From the NCBI GenBank assembly GCA_964597035.1, contig CAZQWM010000008.1:20826-84825 (forward strand): 64,000 nt of DNA, given 5' to 3'. Below are positions 43,261 to 51,543 of the stretch, piece by piece (the first letter of the stretch is position 1; the number at the start of each line of letters is the position of its first letter). A program made the translations under genes and the position numbers. Origin of the DNA: Fen-1362 sp964597035 (lineage in GTDB: Bacteria; Planctomycetota; Phycisphaerae; Sedimentisphaerales; Anaerobacaceae). A model generated the notes under the pieces. That model did no database searches, was not told the origin of the DNA, and worked only from the letters and a program-made list of their open reading frames with translations.

Positions 43261-43812
43261 TCAAATCGCCTTGCCCAGCGCCCTGCTGACCTGTTCGAGA
43301 TGTTCCTCTATCAGTGACTCTACCTTGCCTTTCGGCGTCTCGATTACGCACTGTGCCGGTCCTATCCCGGCGTCGGCAACGAATTTCACGCCGTCGAATG
43401 TCCCACTGTCCCCCTGGATTTGTTGTAACCGGCTCAGGTCCTGGGGATTCAGCCGAACAACAATATCCTGCCGAGTAGGTGAATTGTTCAGGGCTTCCTG
43501 GACTATCGTCTCTATCTTGTAGTCGCCCTCCTGGACCTTCTGTGCGAGTATCTTTCTCGCTATCTCAACTGCCAGTTTTGCTATCGCCTGTCTGTGCTCG
43601 ACTATCATCCTGTTGCATACAACCTGTAATTTCTTCGCCGTTGCTTGGAGTGCCTGTATCGCCTGGGCATACTGTTGCTTTAGCGTCTCCGGCTCGACCG
43701 CTGTCCCGCCCTCGATATTGACCTCGAAAGATTGTGGCCCTTCGAGCGTCGAGTCAATTAGCTCCACTGAATCGACAGGCCCTGCCAGTTTTATAGTGGG
43801 TGTCCCCGACAT
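43261..43812 (-). CDS. fliH: FliH, FliI regulator and stator stalk
   Basis: 183 aa. The N-terminal third is variable and acidic, the middle is coiled coil (TLKQQYAQAIQALQATAKKL), and the C-terminal half matches the FliH/V-ATPase-E family: AVEIARKILAQKVQEGDYKI, IVVRLNPQDLSRLQQI, GIGPAQCVIETPKGKVESLI. It links FliI to the C ring. One bp separates it from fliG. Confidence 0.93.
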   Translation of the reverse strand: MSGTPTIKLAGPVDSVELIDSTLEGPQSFEVNIEGGTAVEPETLKQQYAQAIQALQATAKKLQVVCNRMIVEHRQAIAKLAVEIARKILAQKVQEGDYKIETIVQEALNNSPTRQDIVVRLNPQDLSRLQQIQGDSGTFDGVKFVADAGIGPAQCVIETPKGKVESLIEEHLEQVSRALGKAI

Positions 43813-43813
43813 A

Positions 43814-44830
43814 TCATTGTCCTTCTGCGAACATCAGTTCGCCCTTTATGTTCATCTCGCGAAAGACCTTGACGATTTCTTCCCTTGCCGCCGCCATATC
43901 CTCTTTCTTCACGGTTCCCATAAGCGATGTCTCCTCGTCCACCATCGCGTTGGCTCGCTCCGATATGTTTGACCTGATTTTTTGCTTTATTGCTTCATCA
44001 GCATCACGCAGGGCAAGCGCCAGCCGGCCGGCTTCGATGCCCCGCAGCGCCTGCTGACAGGACCTGTCCGCGACAAGGGGAATGTCCTCCCAGATTATCA
44101 TCAGTTCCGCCACGCTGTCGGCTGTGGCGGCGTCCTTTTCCCTGATTGAGCTGAGCAAGCCGTCCCGGAGTTCCTGGCCTAAGTTTCGCAGAATAACCGC
44201 CACCTTCCTCAGCGACTGTTCTCCCTGTGGCCCGGCTGCCGCTGCTGCGGCTCCTGTCAGTGCCTTCAAATGTGAATCGACCATTTTTGCTATGTGCAGT
44301 CTTGCCTCCCCGCCGACCGCCTCGCGAGTCGTCATTCGACTGATAACGCTCAGCCGGACGCCTTCGCCCAGCATACTCAGCACCGCCGAGCTTTTCTTGG
44401 CATCCAGTTCCGACAAAACCACTCCTATTGCCTGGGGATGCTCGTTCTCGAGCGCCTTGGCCAGCACCTCCGGGCCGACCGACCGTATCTGCATGAACGG
44501 GTCTCGCTTATGCAGCAGGTTGCTGATTTCCTTTTGAATCTGTTGTGCCTTCTCGAAGCCCACTGCGCTTTTGAGCATCTCCTCTAAAAACGTCTTGAAG
44601 TGGAAGGTATCGCTGCCTTTTACATGGGTGCAGAATTCCTTCGCAAGTTCAAGGCTCTCTTTGCTGTTGCGATAACCCGAAGCGTCGAGATACGCAAGTT
44701 CCAGCGCAAGTTCCTGAACCGATTGTGGGTCCATTCCCTTCAGCAGCTCTCCCGCCGTATTTGCATCCAGACCCATCAGCAGCATTGCCGCCTTTTGTTT
44801 GCCTTTGAATTGGACTATTGCTGTTGGCAT
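43814..44830 (-). CDS. fliG: FliG, rotor switch protein
   Basis: 338 aa. N-terminal domain: GKQKAAMLLMGLDANTAGEL. Middle domain: ENEHPQAIGVVLSELDAKKS with the EHPQ motif. The C-terminal torque domain contains IWEDIPLVADRSCQQALRGI and the charged torque helix DADEAIKQKIRSNISERANA. The 40-bp gap to fliF is ordinary. The FliM and FliN partners that complete the C ring are not in this window. Confidence 0.98.
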   Translation of the reverse strand: MPTAIVQFKGKQKAAMLLMGLDANTAGELLKGMDPQSVQELALELAYLDASGYRNSKESLELAKEFCTHVKGSDTFHFKTFLEEMLKSAVGFEKAQQIQKEISNLLHKRDPFMQIRSVGPEVLAKALENEHPQAIGVVLSELDAKKSSAVLSMLGEGVRLSVISRMTTREAVGGEARLHIAKMVDSHLKALTGAAAAAAGPQGEQSLRKVAVILRNLGQELRDGLLSSIREKDAATADSVAELMIIWEDIPLVADRSCQQALRGIEAGRLALALRDADEAIKQKIRSNISERANAMVDEETSLMGTVKKEDMAAAREEIVKVFREMNIKGELMFAEGQ

Positions 44831-44870
44831 ATTGTTCAGTTGCTCCGCTGTCTATAAATCTTCATTACGA

Positions 44871-46376
44871 CTATGCCTTTTCTTGGAGCCAGTTTACGAA
44901 TAACCTTCTTGCCTGCTCAGGGTTGCTTCGCATTACTTCCGCCAATTGCCTGCGCACCACAACCGGTTCCACGCCGCCCGCCCCGGGAAGCATACCGGCT
45001 GCCTCTGCTCCTGCCGGAAGCTCCGCTATGGCTGTCTGGCCCTCCACTTTCTTCCGCGCTTTTGTGAATACCCTCAGCACGATTAATGCGCAAAATGCCG
45101 TAATACCTAATGAGGCGTTGCGGGCAATCGTTATATAATCCAGCTTTTTCGGCTCCTCCTGCTGCTCGGCACTGACAATTGGCCGGAAGAACCTCGCCTC
45201 GACGACCTTCAGCGAATCTCTTCCGTTAAGCTCCAGCCCAAGCGCCGTCTCGATTAATTTCTCAACGTCCGCAAGCTGCATTATCTTTGCTCCTTCTACC
45301 GTTGACTCCGTCCCGTTTACATCGGCCACTGATAAATCCACAACCGCGGCCACTGATAGCGTTGTTACGTCGCCAGGAACAATCGCTTTTTGCTCCACTG
45401 TCTTGCCTACAACGTATTCCGTTACCACTGTTTCATCTTTCTTCACCCCGCCGGCCAATGTCCCGCCGCTTTCCGTGCCCGTAGCCGGTTCCGTCTCCGA
45501 ATTACTCTTTATCTCTTCCTTGGTGGTTACCTTTCCCGTGGGGCTGTAGGTCTCCGTGACCGTGCTGACGCTGGTCATATCTACCTCCGCGCTTACCCGC
45601 ACAGTGGCCCGGCCGGGACCTAACACCGCCTGCAGCATCTGTTCGACCTTGTTCGCAAGGTTCTGTTCCACCCTCTCCCTGTAATCTTGGACCGTCCCGG
45701 CACCGCCTGTCAGCGCCTGGTCCGACTGACCGTTGAGAAGTCTCCCGTTGCTGTCGACGATGGTTACGTTGTCGCTCTTGAGACCCTCAACGCTGCCTGC
45801 AACTAAATTGGCAATTGCCGCGATGTTTGAGTTGCTCAGCTTGTAGCCCGGCTTTAATTTCAGAACTACCGATGCGCTTGTCTGCTGTTCGCTCGAGGTA
45901 AATACCGTCTGGTTGCTGCTTACTATATGGACGCGTGCATTCAGCACCCCTTCAATCATCTGGATGCTTCTGGCGAGCTCGTCCTGCAAAGCACGTTTGA
46001 GATTGACGTTCTGAACAAACGGGCTTACTCCGATTTTCTCGTTGTCGAATATACTGTAGCCGCTTTTTCCACCCGTCGGCAGCCCTTCCTTGGCGAGGTC
46101 CAGCCGGAGCTGGTAAACCATCTCTCTCGGAACGTATACGCTTTTGCCCCCGTTTCGCAATTCGTATGCGATGCCTTTCTCGCTGATTTTGTCGGTTATC
46201 TTGGCCGCCTCTTCCGGGCCAAGCTCCGAGTACAGCATTGTCATATCAGGCAGCCGTGCCCAGTAAGTTAAAAGCGCTCCTATGATGCACATCGTAATGA
46301 CAATCGCCGCCAGCAGCGTTCGCTGCACTATGTTTATCTTCTGCCAAACCGCGACAAGTTTCTCAAAAAAGTTCAT
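44871..46376 (-). CDS. fliF: FliF, MS-ring protein
   Basis: 501 aa with two transmembrane helices, about 19-40 (LLAAIVITMCIIGALLTYWA) and about 425-450 (ARNASLGITAFCALIVLRVF). Between them are the ring-building motifs: MTMLYSELGPEEAAKITDKI, KEGLPTGGKSGYSIFDNEKI then ARSIQMIEGVLNARVHIV. The C-terminal cytoplasmic tail ends MRSNPEQARRLFVNWLQE, the FliG-binding segment. Base of the basal body in the inner membrane. Confidence 0.98.
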   Translation of the reverse strand: MNFFEKLVAVWQKINIVQRTLLAAIVITMCIIGALLTYWARLPDMTMLYSELGPEEAAKITDKISEKGIAYELRNGGKSVYVPREMVYQLRLDLAKEGLPTGGKSGYSIFDNEKIGVSPFVQNVNLKRALQDELARSIQMIEGVLNARVHIVSSNQTVFTSSEQQTSASVVLKLKPGYKLSNSNIAAIANLVAGSVEGLKSDNVTIVDSNGRLLNGQSDQALTGGAGTVQDYRERVEQNLANKVEQMLQAVLGPGRATVRVSAEVDMTSVSTVTETYSPTGKVTTKEEIKSNSETEPATGTESGGTLAGGVKKDETVVTEYVVGKTVEQKAIVPGDVTTLSVAAVVDLSVADVNGTESTVEGAKIMQLADVEKLIETALGLELNGRDSLKVVEARFFRPIVSAEQQEEPKKLDYITIARNASLGITAFCALIVLRVFTKARKKVEGQTAIAELPAGAEAAGMLPGAGGVEPVVVRRQLAEVMRSNPEQARRLFVNWLQEKA

Positions 46377-46419
46377 ATCCTCTGCCCGCTTGTATTTTGC
46401 CCAATCACGCCGTTACCGG

Positions 46420-46734
46420 TTATAATGGCATATTCATAGTCTGCTTATACGCGTCGATAAGCTTGTTCCGCACGCCAACTAAAACCTTGAAGCTGATGTC
46501 CGCCTTCGCCACCGCGGCTACCACCGATGCGATGTCCTGATTTCGACCGGCTAACAAATCCTGTATTGACATATCCGATGACTGCTGAAGCCCGTCGACC
46601 TCCGTCAGGTACTTGCCTAATGCCTTTACTGTGCCGGAAAAGTCTCCCTGCTCGCCGGCCTGGTTGCCGGCCTTTTGCGCCTGCTGGAGAAGATTGTTGG
46701 TTGCTGAACTTACGTTCGGGTCAAAGTTAATCAT
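46420..46734 (-). CDS. fliE: FliE, MS-ring/rod junction protein
   Basis: 104 aa. The C-terminal half is diagnostic: QDLLAGRNQDIASVVAAVAK, ADISFKVLVGVRNKLIDAYK and the ending QTMNMPL. Its position between flgC and fliF is the standard order. FliE is the first axial protein exported and joins the MS ring to the rod. Confidence 0.95.
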   Translation of the reverse strand: MINFDPNVSSATNNLLQQAQKAGNQAGEQGDFSGTVKALGKYLTEVDGLQQSSDMSIQDLLAGRNQDIASVVAAVAKADISFKVLVGVRNKLIDAYKQTMNMPL

Positions 46735-46749
46735 TGTCTTTCACCTCAC

Positions 46750-47154
46750 CTATCGAAGAAGTTCGAGTGTCGCATCGACCATTTGCTGATACCGCCGAAG
46801 CACTGCCGCATTCGCCTGGTATGTCCGCGTCGCCACTGTAAGGTTCATCATCTCGACGGGAATGCTCACGTTTGGCATTCGGACATAGCCGTTCTCGTCT
46901 GCATCCGGGTGCCCCGGCTCAAGCACTCTGCTAAAATCACTCATATCCTTTGCTATCCGCTCTACCTCGACTCCGCTTATACCGTCAGTTTCCGTTTTGA
47001 GTATCGCCTCAAGCCGTCGGTATGGTTCGCCTTTGCCCGCGTCGGTCGTCCTCGAATTGGAGATGTTCGACGAAATTACCTCCATCTGCTTGTTCTGCGC
47101 CCGCAAACCCGACACGGCAATGTCTATTGGCCCGAATCCGTTTTCGATTCTCAT
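46750..47154 (-). CDS. flgC: FlgC, proximal rod protein
   Basis: 134 aa. N-terminus: FGPIDIAVSGLRAQNKQMEV then ISSNISNSRTTDAGKGEPYR. The C-terminal helix is MNLTVATRTYQANAAVLRRY followed by QQMVDATLELLR. The segment GYVRMPNVSIPVEMM is a FlgC hallmark. Fifteen bp separate it from fliE, with flgB just upstream. Confidence 0.97.
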   Translation of the reverse strand: MRIENGFGPIDIAVSGLRAQNKQMEVISSNISNSRTTDAGKGEPYRRLEAILKTETDGISGVEVERIAKDMSDFSRVLEPGHPDADENGYVRMPNVSIPVEMMNLTVATRTYQANAAVLRRYQQMVDATLELLR

Positions 47155-47168
47155 CTTTTGACTCCCGG

Positions 47169-47534
47169 CTATCTGATGGTGATTGCATTATCGATTTGAC
47201 TGTATTTCTTGTTCAACAGGCGAATCAACGCCTTGTGCCTCAGGGCATTCTTCACTAATTCGCCCACTTCAACTTCGAGGTTGACGTCATTGCCATCCGG
47301 TTTCACAGCCGTGTTTTTGGGACGGTACATCTGCGGCACGAACTCTTCCAGGTCCTCTAAGTCCCCTAAGTCCCCGGACTCCATCGCCTTGGCTAAAAGC
47401 TCTTCGAACTTCACGTCAAGACGCCGATAACCGGGCGTGCGCATATTGGCGATGTTATTGGCAATCGCCTGCTGGCGCATCGCTTCAGCTCTTAGCCCCG
47501 CCTCGAGCAGTTCCACTATGCCCGTTTTGGACAT
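47169..47534 (-). CDS. flgB: FlgB, proximal rod protein
   Basis: About 121 aa from the ATG at 47534, with AGGG seven bases upstream; a TTG two codons earlier (47540) is an alternative. N-terminal rod signature: LEAGLRAEAMRQQAIANNIA then NMRTPGYRRLDVKFEELLAK. C-terminus: VNLEVEVGELVKNALRHKAL followed by IRLLNKKYSQIDNAITIR. First gene of the leftward basal-body, motor and export operon. Confidence 0.96.
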   Translation of the reverse strand: MSKTGIVELLEAGLRAEAMRQQAIANNIANMRTPGYRRLDVKFEELLAKAMESGDLGDLEDLEEFVPQMYRPKNTAVKPDGNDVNLEVEVGELVKNALRHKALIRLLNKKYSQIDNAITIR

Positions 47535-47581
47535 CTGCAAGCCCTGAAAAATATGGTTAACCTTTTCTTATCCGCCTGAAG

Positions 47582-47599
47582 TTGCAACGCTCGTGCCAG
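47582..47599 (-). promoter_or_regulatory. Sigma-54 (-24/-12) promoter of the flgB-flhB operon
   Basis: On the minus strand the site reads CTGGCACGAGCGTTGCAA, a full consensus match (TGGCACG-N4-TTGCA). GG at 47597-47596 and GC at 47585-47584 are ten bases apart. Predicted start near 47572, about 40 nt before flgB. All 17 genes down to flhB (about 12.8 kb) follow in the same direction. Confidence 0.9.
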
Positions 47600-47916
47600 A
47601 AATGACTTTTTGGCTCGGCGGGATTGTTTAAGCTCGTTTTTTGTGAAAAATCGCCTGTTTTGACTCTCAAACTCGCGGTTTATAGAGATGATTACCGTTC
47701 GGTTTCTATACAACAAGCCCTGTTTCTTGACGACGAGAAAAAGGGGGCAGGAGTCTTTTTGAGATTGCCGTAAGGAAATTGTTTCCTCGCAGGCCGGAAC
47801 ATTTTACCGGCTTTCGATTCCGGCTCAACATCTTTACGAAAAAACACTTTTTATATAATACTTAAGTCCTATGCTAACAAGGTCTTATGGCTGTATGTAT
47901 GCGGCAGGGCCTGAAG

Positions 47917-47932
47917 TGGCATCCTGATTGCT
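47917..47932 (+). promoter_or_regulatory. Sigma-54 (-24/-12) promoter of fliK
   Basis: TGGCATCCTGATTGCT, with GG at 47918-47919 and GC at 47930-47931 at the correct spacing. Predicted start near 47943, so the leader before the ATG at 47956 would be only about 13 nt, and no Shine-Dalgarno sequence is visible there. Confidence 0.75.
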
Positions 47933-47955
47933 AACATTCGTCTTAGTTTTGCGCT

Positions 47956-49737
47956 ATGAATATAGGTCCATTAACAACTGATTTGTTATTCGCAGCGTCT
48001 TTGGAGCGGACGCAGGATTTTGCTGCGCGCAACTCAACAGCATCAAACTCTAAAAGCCGCGATAATGGTCTTACAAAACGCCCCGAAGGCGAATTCGCTG
48101 ATAGCGATTACGTTTCGATTCATAGCGAATCTGCAAAACGCTCTGCCGAGAATACTCAGTCCGATAAAACATCTCAGAACACACAGAAAACAACGGAAAA
48201 TGCGACCGAGAACGATTTTCATGAGATTCTCGAAAACCGGCTCATAATTGCCCAACAAAATAATGGAAAACGTGAAAAATCGGATATGGATAAAACGGCA
48301 AAGACCGTCGAATCCTCAAAACAGGATATTACGCTTACACTGGATGGACTACGAGATGTTATTGGTGTTGCCACTGGTCAAAAACAACAGGGTAAAGTGG
48401 TCCTTGGCCAGGAAGGCCGGCTAAGCACGCTTAACGATAAGTGTATAGACGGGGATGCTTCGGGGCAGTCACAAGCGGTTGACAAAGCAACGAATACAGC
48501 AGCCGAAGTAAATCCCGGCCAAAACGATAAAGCCAATATAGCTCAAGCGAGCTTGCCTTTACTCGCAAAAGTTGATTCAGCCGAGACATCAAAAACAACT
48601 CAGTCGCAAACGGTTAACGCTGCTCAGGATGCCACACAGGACAAAACCGAAGCCCTTCAACAGGCGTTACTAACTTCTGCAGACCATAAAACAGCCCCTC
48701 AGCAAAATGTTCAGCCCACAAAACAAAACAATACCGCTTCTTTACTTCCGCAAAGTAAACCGGCCGGGATAGCGTTCGACGGCTCAGAAAACTCAAACGA
48801 CAAGCTAATCGAGTCAGGCAGGAATGCGGAGTTGTCAAATACACTGAATAACAGCAACGCTTTGATTGCAGCAAACGTGAAAAATAATGGAAATAACGAA
48901 GCCGGCCAGGTGCAGACCGACAAGGCAGGGAAGCTGTCTGATAATTGGGAGATAGCTCGTCCCAATAACATTCAGGTTCAGCTCACAAATGATGGGCAGG
49001 GAAGCCCTCAGCACCTGGCTGGCCAACGCTCCGGTTACGACGCAATATTCGCCCAGTCGGCTGAAAAATTCGGTATTGAATCGGCTGAGCTGTTCTCTAA
49101 AAAGCAGGGCGGTACTGACTCTAAAAAACTACAATCCAACCGTGGCCAGGATGTCGGCCTTGAGCTGACTAATGGTGTTGCCGCAAATCGTCTAATGGCC
49201 CAGACCAGCGGAACTCCTGTCGCTAAAAGTGCAACTGTCTCCGACCCTGCCGCTGCGGTAAAAGAGCAGATTCGCGAGTCAATCCAATCCTCGCTCCAGC
49301 AGGGAAACCGCCAGATTACAATTCAGCTTCATCCGCCCGAGCTTGGTAGGGTGTATGTAAAGTTCAGCCAGCAGGGTAACGAGCTTACAGGCCTGCTGGA
49401 GACAACCAATCCACAGACCAGGGGAGAGATTCAACAGGCAATCCCTGAAGTAATGCGCGCTCTTGAGCAGTTGGGCATTGCGATAAGACGTATTGATGTC
49501 ACGCTTTCGGATTCGTTTAGGCAGTCGGCCCAGCAGTCCTGGCGGGATAGTTACTCTCACGATGCCTCGGAACAGTTTGCTCATCACAGCTTCAATGATT
49601 CCGGCTCAAATAGGCCGTGGGACGATTCGTTTGCCGCAACGGAATATCTCGCGGACGCAACTGCATTCAATTCACAAACAACCTCCGGTGCACATCAATC
49701 ATCACCCTCAAACGAGTTGCTGGATGTCTTAATCTAA
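47956..49737 (+). CDS. fliK: FliK, hook-length control protein
   Basis: 593 aa. The first 420 residues are low-complexity, rich in Asn, Gln, Lys, Ser and Thr, as expected of the flexible ruler part. The C-terminal domain carries the conserved FliK core: NRQITIQLHPPELGRVYVKF, LTGLLETTNPQTRGEIQQAI then PEVMRALEQLGIAIRRIDV. The last 80 residues are Ser/Gln/His-rich. It measures the hook and triggers the FlhB switch. It is transcribed alone, divergently from the flgB operon. Composition is noticeably more AT-rich in the ruler part than in its neighbours. Confidence 0.93.
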   Translation: MNIGPLTTDLLFAASLERTQDFAARNSTASNSKSRDNGLTKRPEGEFADSDYVSIHSESAKRSAENTQSDKTSQNTQKTTENATENDFHEILENRLIIAQQNNGKREKSDMDKTAKTVESSKQDITLTLDGLRDVIGVATGQKQQGKVVLGQEGRLSTLNDKCIDGDASGQSQAVDKATNTAAEVNPGQNDKANIAQASLPLLAKVDSAETSKTTQSQTVNAAQDATQDKTEALQQALLTSADHKTAPQQNVQPTKQNNTASLLPQSKPAGIAFDGSENSNDKLIESGRNAELSNTLNNSNALIAANVKNNGNNEAGQVQTDKAGKLSDNWEIARPNNIQVQLTNDGQGSPQHLAGQRSGYDAIFAQSAEKFGIESAELFSKKQGGTDSKKLQSNRGQDVGLELTNGVAANRLMAQTSGTPVAKSATVSDPAAAVKEQIRESIQSSLQQGNRQITIQLHPPELGRVYVKFSQQGNELTGLLETTNPQTRGEIQQAIPEVMRALEQLGIAIRRIDVTLSDSFRQSAQQSWRDSYSHDASEQFAHHSFNDSGSNRPWDDSFAATEYLADATAFNSQTTSGAHQSSPSNELLDVLI

Positions 49738-50039
49738 GGTATGGCGTCCCCATGCTTGTAGTCGCAGTTGTCGCGTGACATTTTTTTGTCACCTTGAATT
49801 TCTCGGACGTTATCAACCCTGTTTCAGCGTCCCAGACGCCCATATTACAGGGCCAAAATATTGTCGCCTGCCGCATCGATTAACTCCCTTAAGTCCCCGT
49901 TTTCATAATCGATAATGACAGTTGGAAGCTCGCTACGTGCTCGTAGCACGATAAAGGAGTTGTATCGCAGGTCTTCAATGGCCCCCGCGATGAAAGAGAG
50001 CTGAGGATTTGATGGAATGGCTTTTAAGGAGTTAGAAAT
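49738..50039 (+). other. fliK-flagellin intergenic region and flagellin leader
   Basis: 302 bp. It holds the sigma-28 promoter at 49889-49915, then a leader of about 118 nt. At the 5' end of that leader are two overlapping, mutually exclusive six-bp hairpins: GCTACG/CGTAGC (49932-49947) and CGTGCT/AGCACG (49936-49950). A hairpin GTGAC/GTCAC with a T-rich loop lies at 49775-49792 after fliK. AAGGAG at 50026-50031 serves the flagellin start. Confidence 0.6.
49889..49915 (+). promoter_or_regulatory. Sigma-28 (FliA-type) promoter of flagellin
   Basis: TTAA (49889-49892), 15 bases, then ATCGATAA (49908-49915), compared with TAAA-N15-GCCGATAA. Flagellin is the classic sigma-28 target. The same arrangement precedes fliD at 32211. 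Predicted start near 49922. Confidence 0.75.
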
Positions 50040-50852
50040 ATGTTAGTTATTAAAAACAACATTATGGCGGCAAACGCCGCTCGCCACCTGGGCCAGAGCT
50101 ATGATGCCTTGGCTACGTCGGTCGAGAGGTTGTCGTCGGGCCTGCGCATCAACACCGCAAAGGATGATGCCGCTGGTCTCGCCGTCCGCGAATTGATGAG
50201 GGCGGACATCGCCGTGCTTCAACAGGGAGCACGAAACGCCCAGGACGGCATCAGTCTTCTGCAGACCGCAGAGGGTGGTATGCAGACCATCGACAACCTG
50301 CTTGTCCGTATGAAACAGTTGGCTGAACAGGCCGCCACCGGAACCTATACATCTGACCAGTTGTCCATTATGGACACCGAGTTTGATGAGCTTGCCGAGG
50401 AAATCGAGCGTATCGCCGGCTCCGCCAAGTTTAACGGAACCAGCCTGCTCGACAGCGCAACAGGCACCGTTTCGGTCGTGTTTGGCACTGCGGACGATGC
50501 AATCACGGTCAATATGAAGGATATGACTAAGGAAGGACTTGGTATCGATGCGCTCAGTATCACCTCCGATGACAGTGCTATGACGGCACTTTCAACGCTT
50601 GACACCGCCATTGGCACCGCCACAACAGCTCGGGCGGAATTTGGTGCAAAGATGAACCGCTTGATGACGTCGGTGGAAGTGCTCAACATTCAGGCCGAAA
50701 ACCTGATGTCAGCCGAGTCACGTGTCTCAGACGTCGATGTAGCTACGGAAATGGCTGCGATGACAAGGAACCAGGTTCTTGCACAGGCCGGTGTCGCGAT
50801 GTTGGCGCAGGCAAATATGATGCCGACTATGGCGCTGACTCTGCTGGGCTAA
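50040..50852 (+). CDS. fliC: Flagellin, filament subunit
   Basis: 270 aa, a short flagellin. N-terminal D0/D1: NAARHLGQSYDALATSVERL then SSGLRINTAKDDAAGLAVRE and ISLLQTAEGGMQTIDNLLVR. C-terminal D1/D0: ARAEFGAKMNRLMTSVEVLN then SRVSDVDVATEMAAMTRNQV. The central region (about 140-190) is small and Thr/Ser/Asp-rich, so a D2/D3 domain is essentially lacking; those residues are candidate glycan acceptors. AAGGAG lies eight bases before the ATG. Only flagellin gene in the window. Confidence 0.97.
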   Translation: MLVIKNNIMAANAARHLGQSYDALATSVERLSSGLRINTAKDDAAGLAVRELMRADIAVLQQGARNAQDGISLLQTAEGGMQTIDNLLVRMKQLAEQAATGTYTSDQLSIMDTEFDELAEEIERIAGSAKFNGTSLLDSATGTVSVVFGTADDAITVNMKDMTKEGLGIDALSITSDDSAMTALSTLDTAIGTATTARAEFGAKMNRLMTSVEVLNIQAENLMSAESRVSDVDVATEMAAMTRNQVLAQAGVAMLAQANMMPTMALTLLG

Positions 50853-50883
50853 CACCTGGAAAACTGTGATTTGAAGTGAATGG

Positions 50884-50929
50884 GGGGAGGTGGCTGTCGC
50901 CACAGGCATAGTCGCCTCCCCATCTTTTT
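50884..50929 (+). terminator. Rho-independent terminator after flagellin
   Basis: GGGGAGG (50884-50890) pairs with CCTCCCC (50915-50921), with a small internal TGGC/GCCA hairpin, followed by a short T-run (TTTTT at 50925-50929). It separates flagellin from fliS. Confidence 0.8.
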
Positions 50930-50944
50930 AATCACGAAACCAGG

Positions 50945-50970
50945 TGGCACGGGATTCAAACCCGTGGAAA
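50945..50970. repeat. Palindromic repeat, copy 1 (GTGGCACGGG family)
   Basis: CACGGG and CCCGTG flank ATTCAAA, giving a hairpin preceded by TGG and followed by GAAAAC. A near-identical element occurs at 53585-53610, and a related palindrome at 61381-61396. It looks like a REP-type intergenic repeat. Its TGGCACG resembles a -24 box but no GC follows at the right spacing. Confidence 0.6.
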
Positions 50971-51024
50971 ACAAAACTCACTGTTTGTTAAAACGCATCG
51001 TATGATGCTTAAAGGAGCAGTCGG

Positions 51025-51384
51025 ATGAAAGGACTCGATGTATACAAGGACCACGCCGTTAGTACCCAGGGCAAAGGCCGTCTTATCGTTATGCTATATG
51101 AGGGTGCTATCAAGTTTATGAATCTCGCAATCGAGCAGATGCAGGCCGGAAATCTCGACGAAAAAAGCCGATACATCTCTAGGGCACAGGACATTATCAA
51201 CGAGCTTAATGCCGTCCTCGATATGGATGAAGGCGGCCAGGTCGCTACAAATCTCCGCCAGCTTTACAGCTTTATGACAAGACGCCTCTCAGAGGCAAAC
51301 ACTAAGCAGGACACGCAAATGGTTCGCGATGTTATAAGCTTGATGCAGGAGCTGCACCAGGGCTGGAAGGCAATAACCTGCTGA
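51025..51384 (+). CDS. fliS: FliS, flagellin export chaperone
   Basis: 119 aa. Typical FliS: GRLIVMLYEGAIKFMNLAIE, QMQAGNLDEKSRYISRAQDI and LYSFMTRRLSEANTKQDTQM. It binds the C-terminal helix of flagellin in the cytoplasm and prevents premature polymerisation. AAAGGAG precedes the ATG, and a short GCATC/GATGC hairpin lies just upstream. It is 172 bp after flagellin, beyond a terminator and a palindromic repeat; no separate promoter was recognised, so it may depend on read-through. Confidence 0.96.
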   Translation: MKGLDVYKDHAVSTQGKGRLIVMLYEGAIKFMNLAIEQMQAGNLDEKSRYISRAQDIINELNAVLDMDEGGQVATNLRQLYSFMTRRLSEANTKQDTQMVRDVISLMQELHQGWKAITC

Positions 51385-51486
51385 CGGATTCTTCCCTTGG
51401 AACTCGCATTTCTTTAAAAGGCAAAGGGCACTTCCCGTTTCTATTCAGCTTGTTTATGTCTGGTTCCTCTAAGGACTGGGAAAAAA

Positions 51487-51516
51487 GAAGCCGGTCTTTA
51501 GACCGGCTTCTTTGCT
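51487..51516. terminator. Bidirectional terminator between fliS and the HTH/receiver gene
   Basis: Ten-bp perfect stem GAAGCCGGTC (51487-51496) and GACCGGCTTC (51501-51510) with a TTTA loop. On the plus strand TTTGCTT follows; on the minus strand the adjacent A-run becomes a T-run. It serves the convergent fliS and 51544-52116 genes. Confidence 0.9.
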
Positions 51517-51543
51517 TGAAAATTGCTTGGTGTTCTGCTGTCG

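Larger units (their letters stand above)
47541..47955. other. Divergent promoter region between flgB and fliK
   Basis: 415 bp with no gene. It contains two divergent sigma-54 promoters, leftward at 47582-47599 and rightward at 47917-47932. Between them, roughly 47610-47900, is AT-rich sequence in which I recognise no further element; activator-binding sites are likely here but cannot be defined by eye. Confidence 0.6.

Noticed and set aside
49775..49792. GTGAC/GTCAC hairpin as a terminator for fliK
   Set aside because: Only five base pairs, and the T-run is in the loop rather than after the stem.
50945..50970. TGGCACGGG as a sigma-54 promoter for fliS
   Set aside because: No GC dinucleotide lies ten bases after the GG, and the same sequence recurs at 53585 as part of a palindromic repeat.
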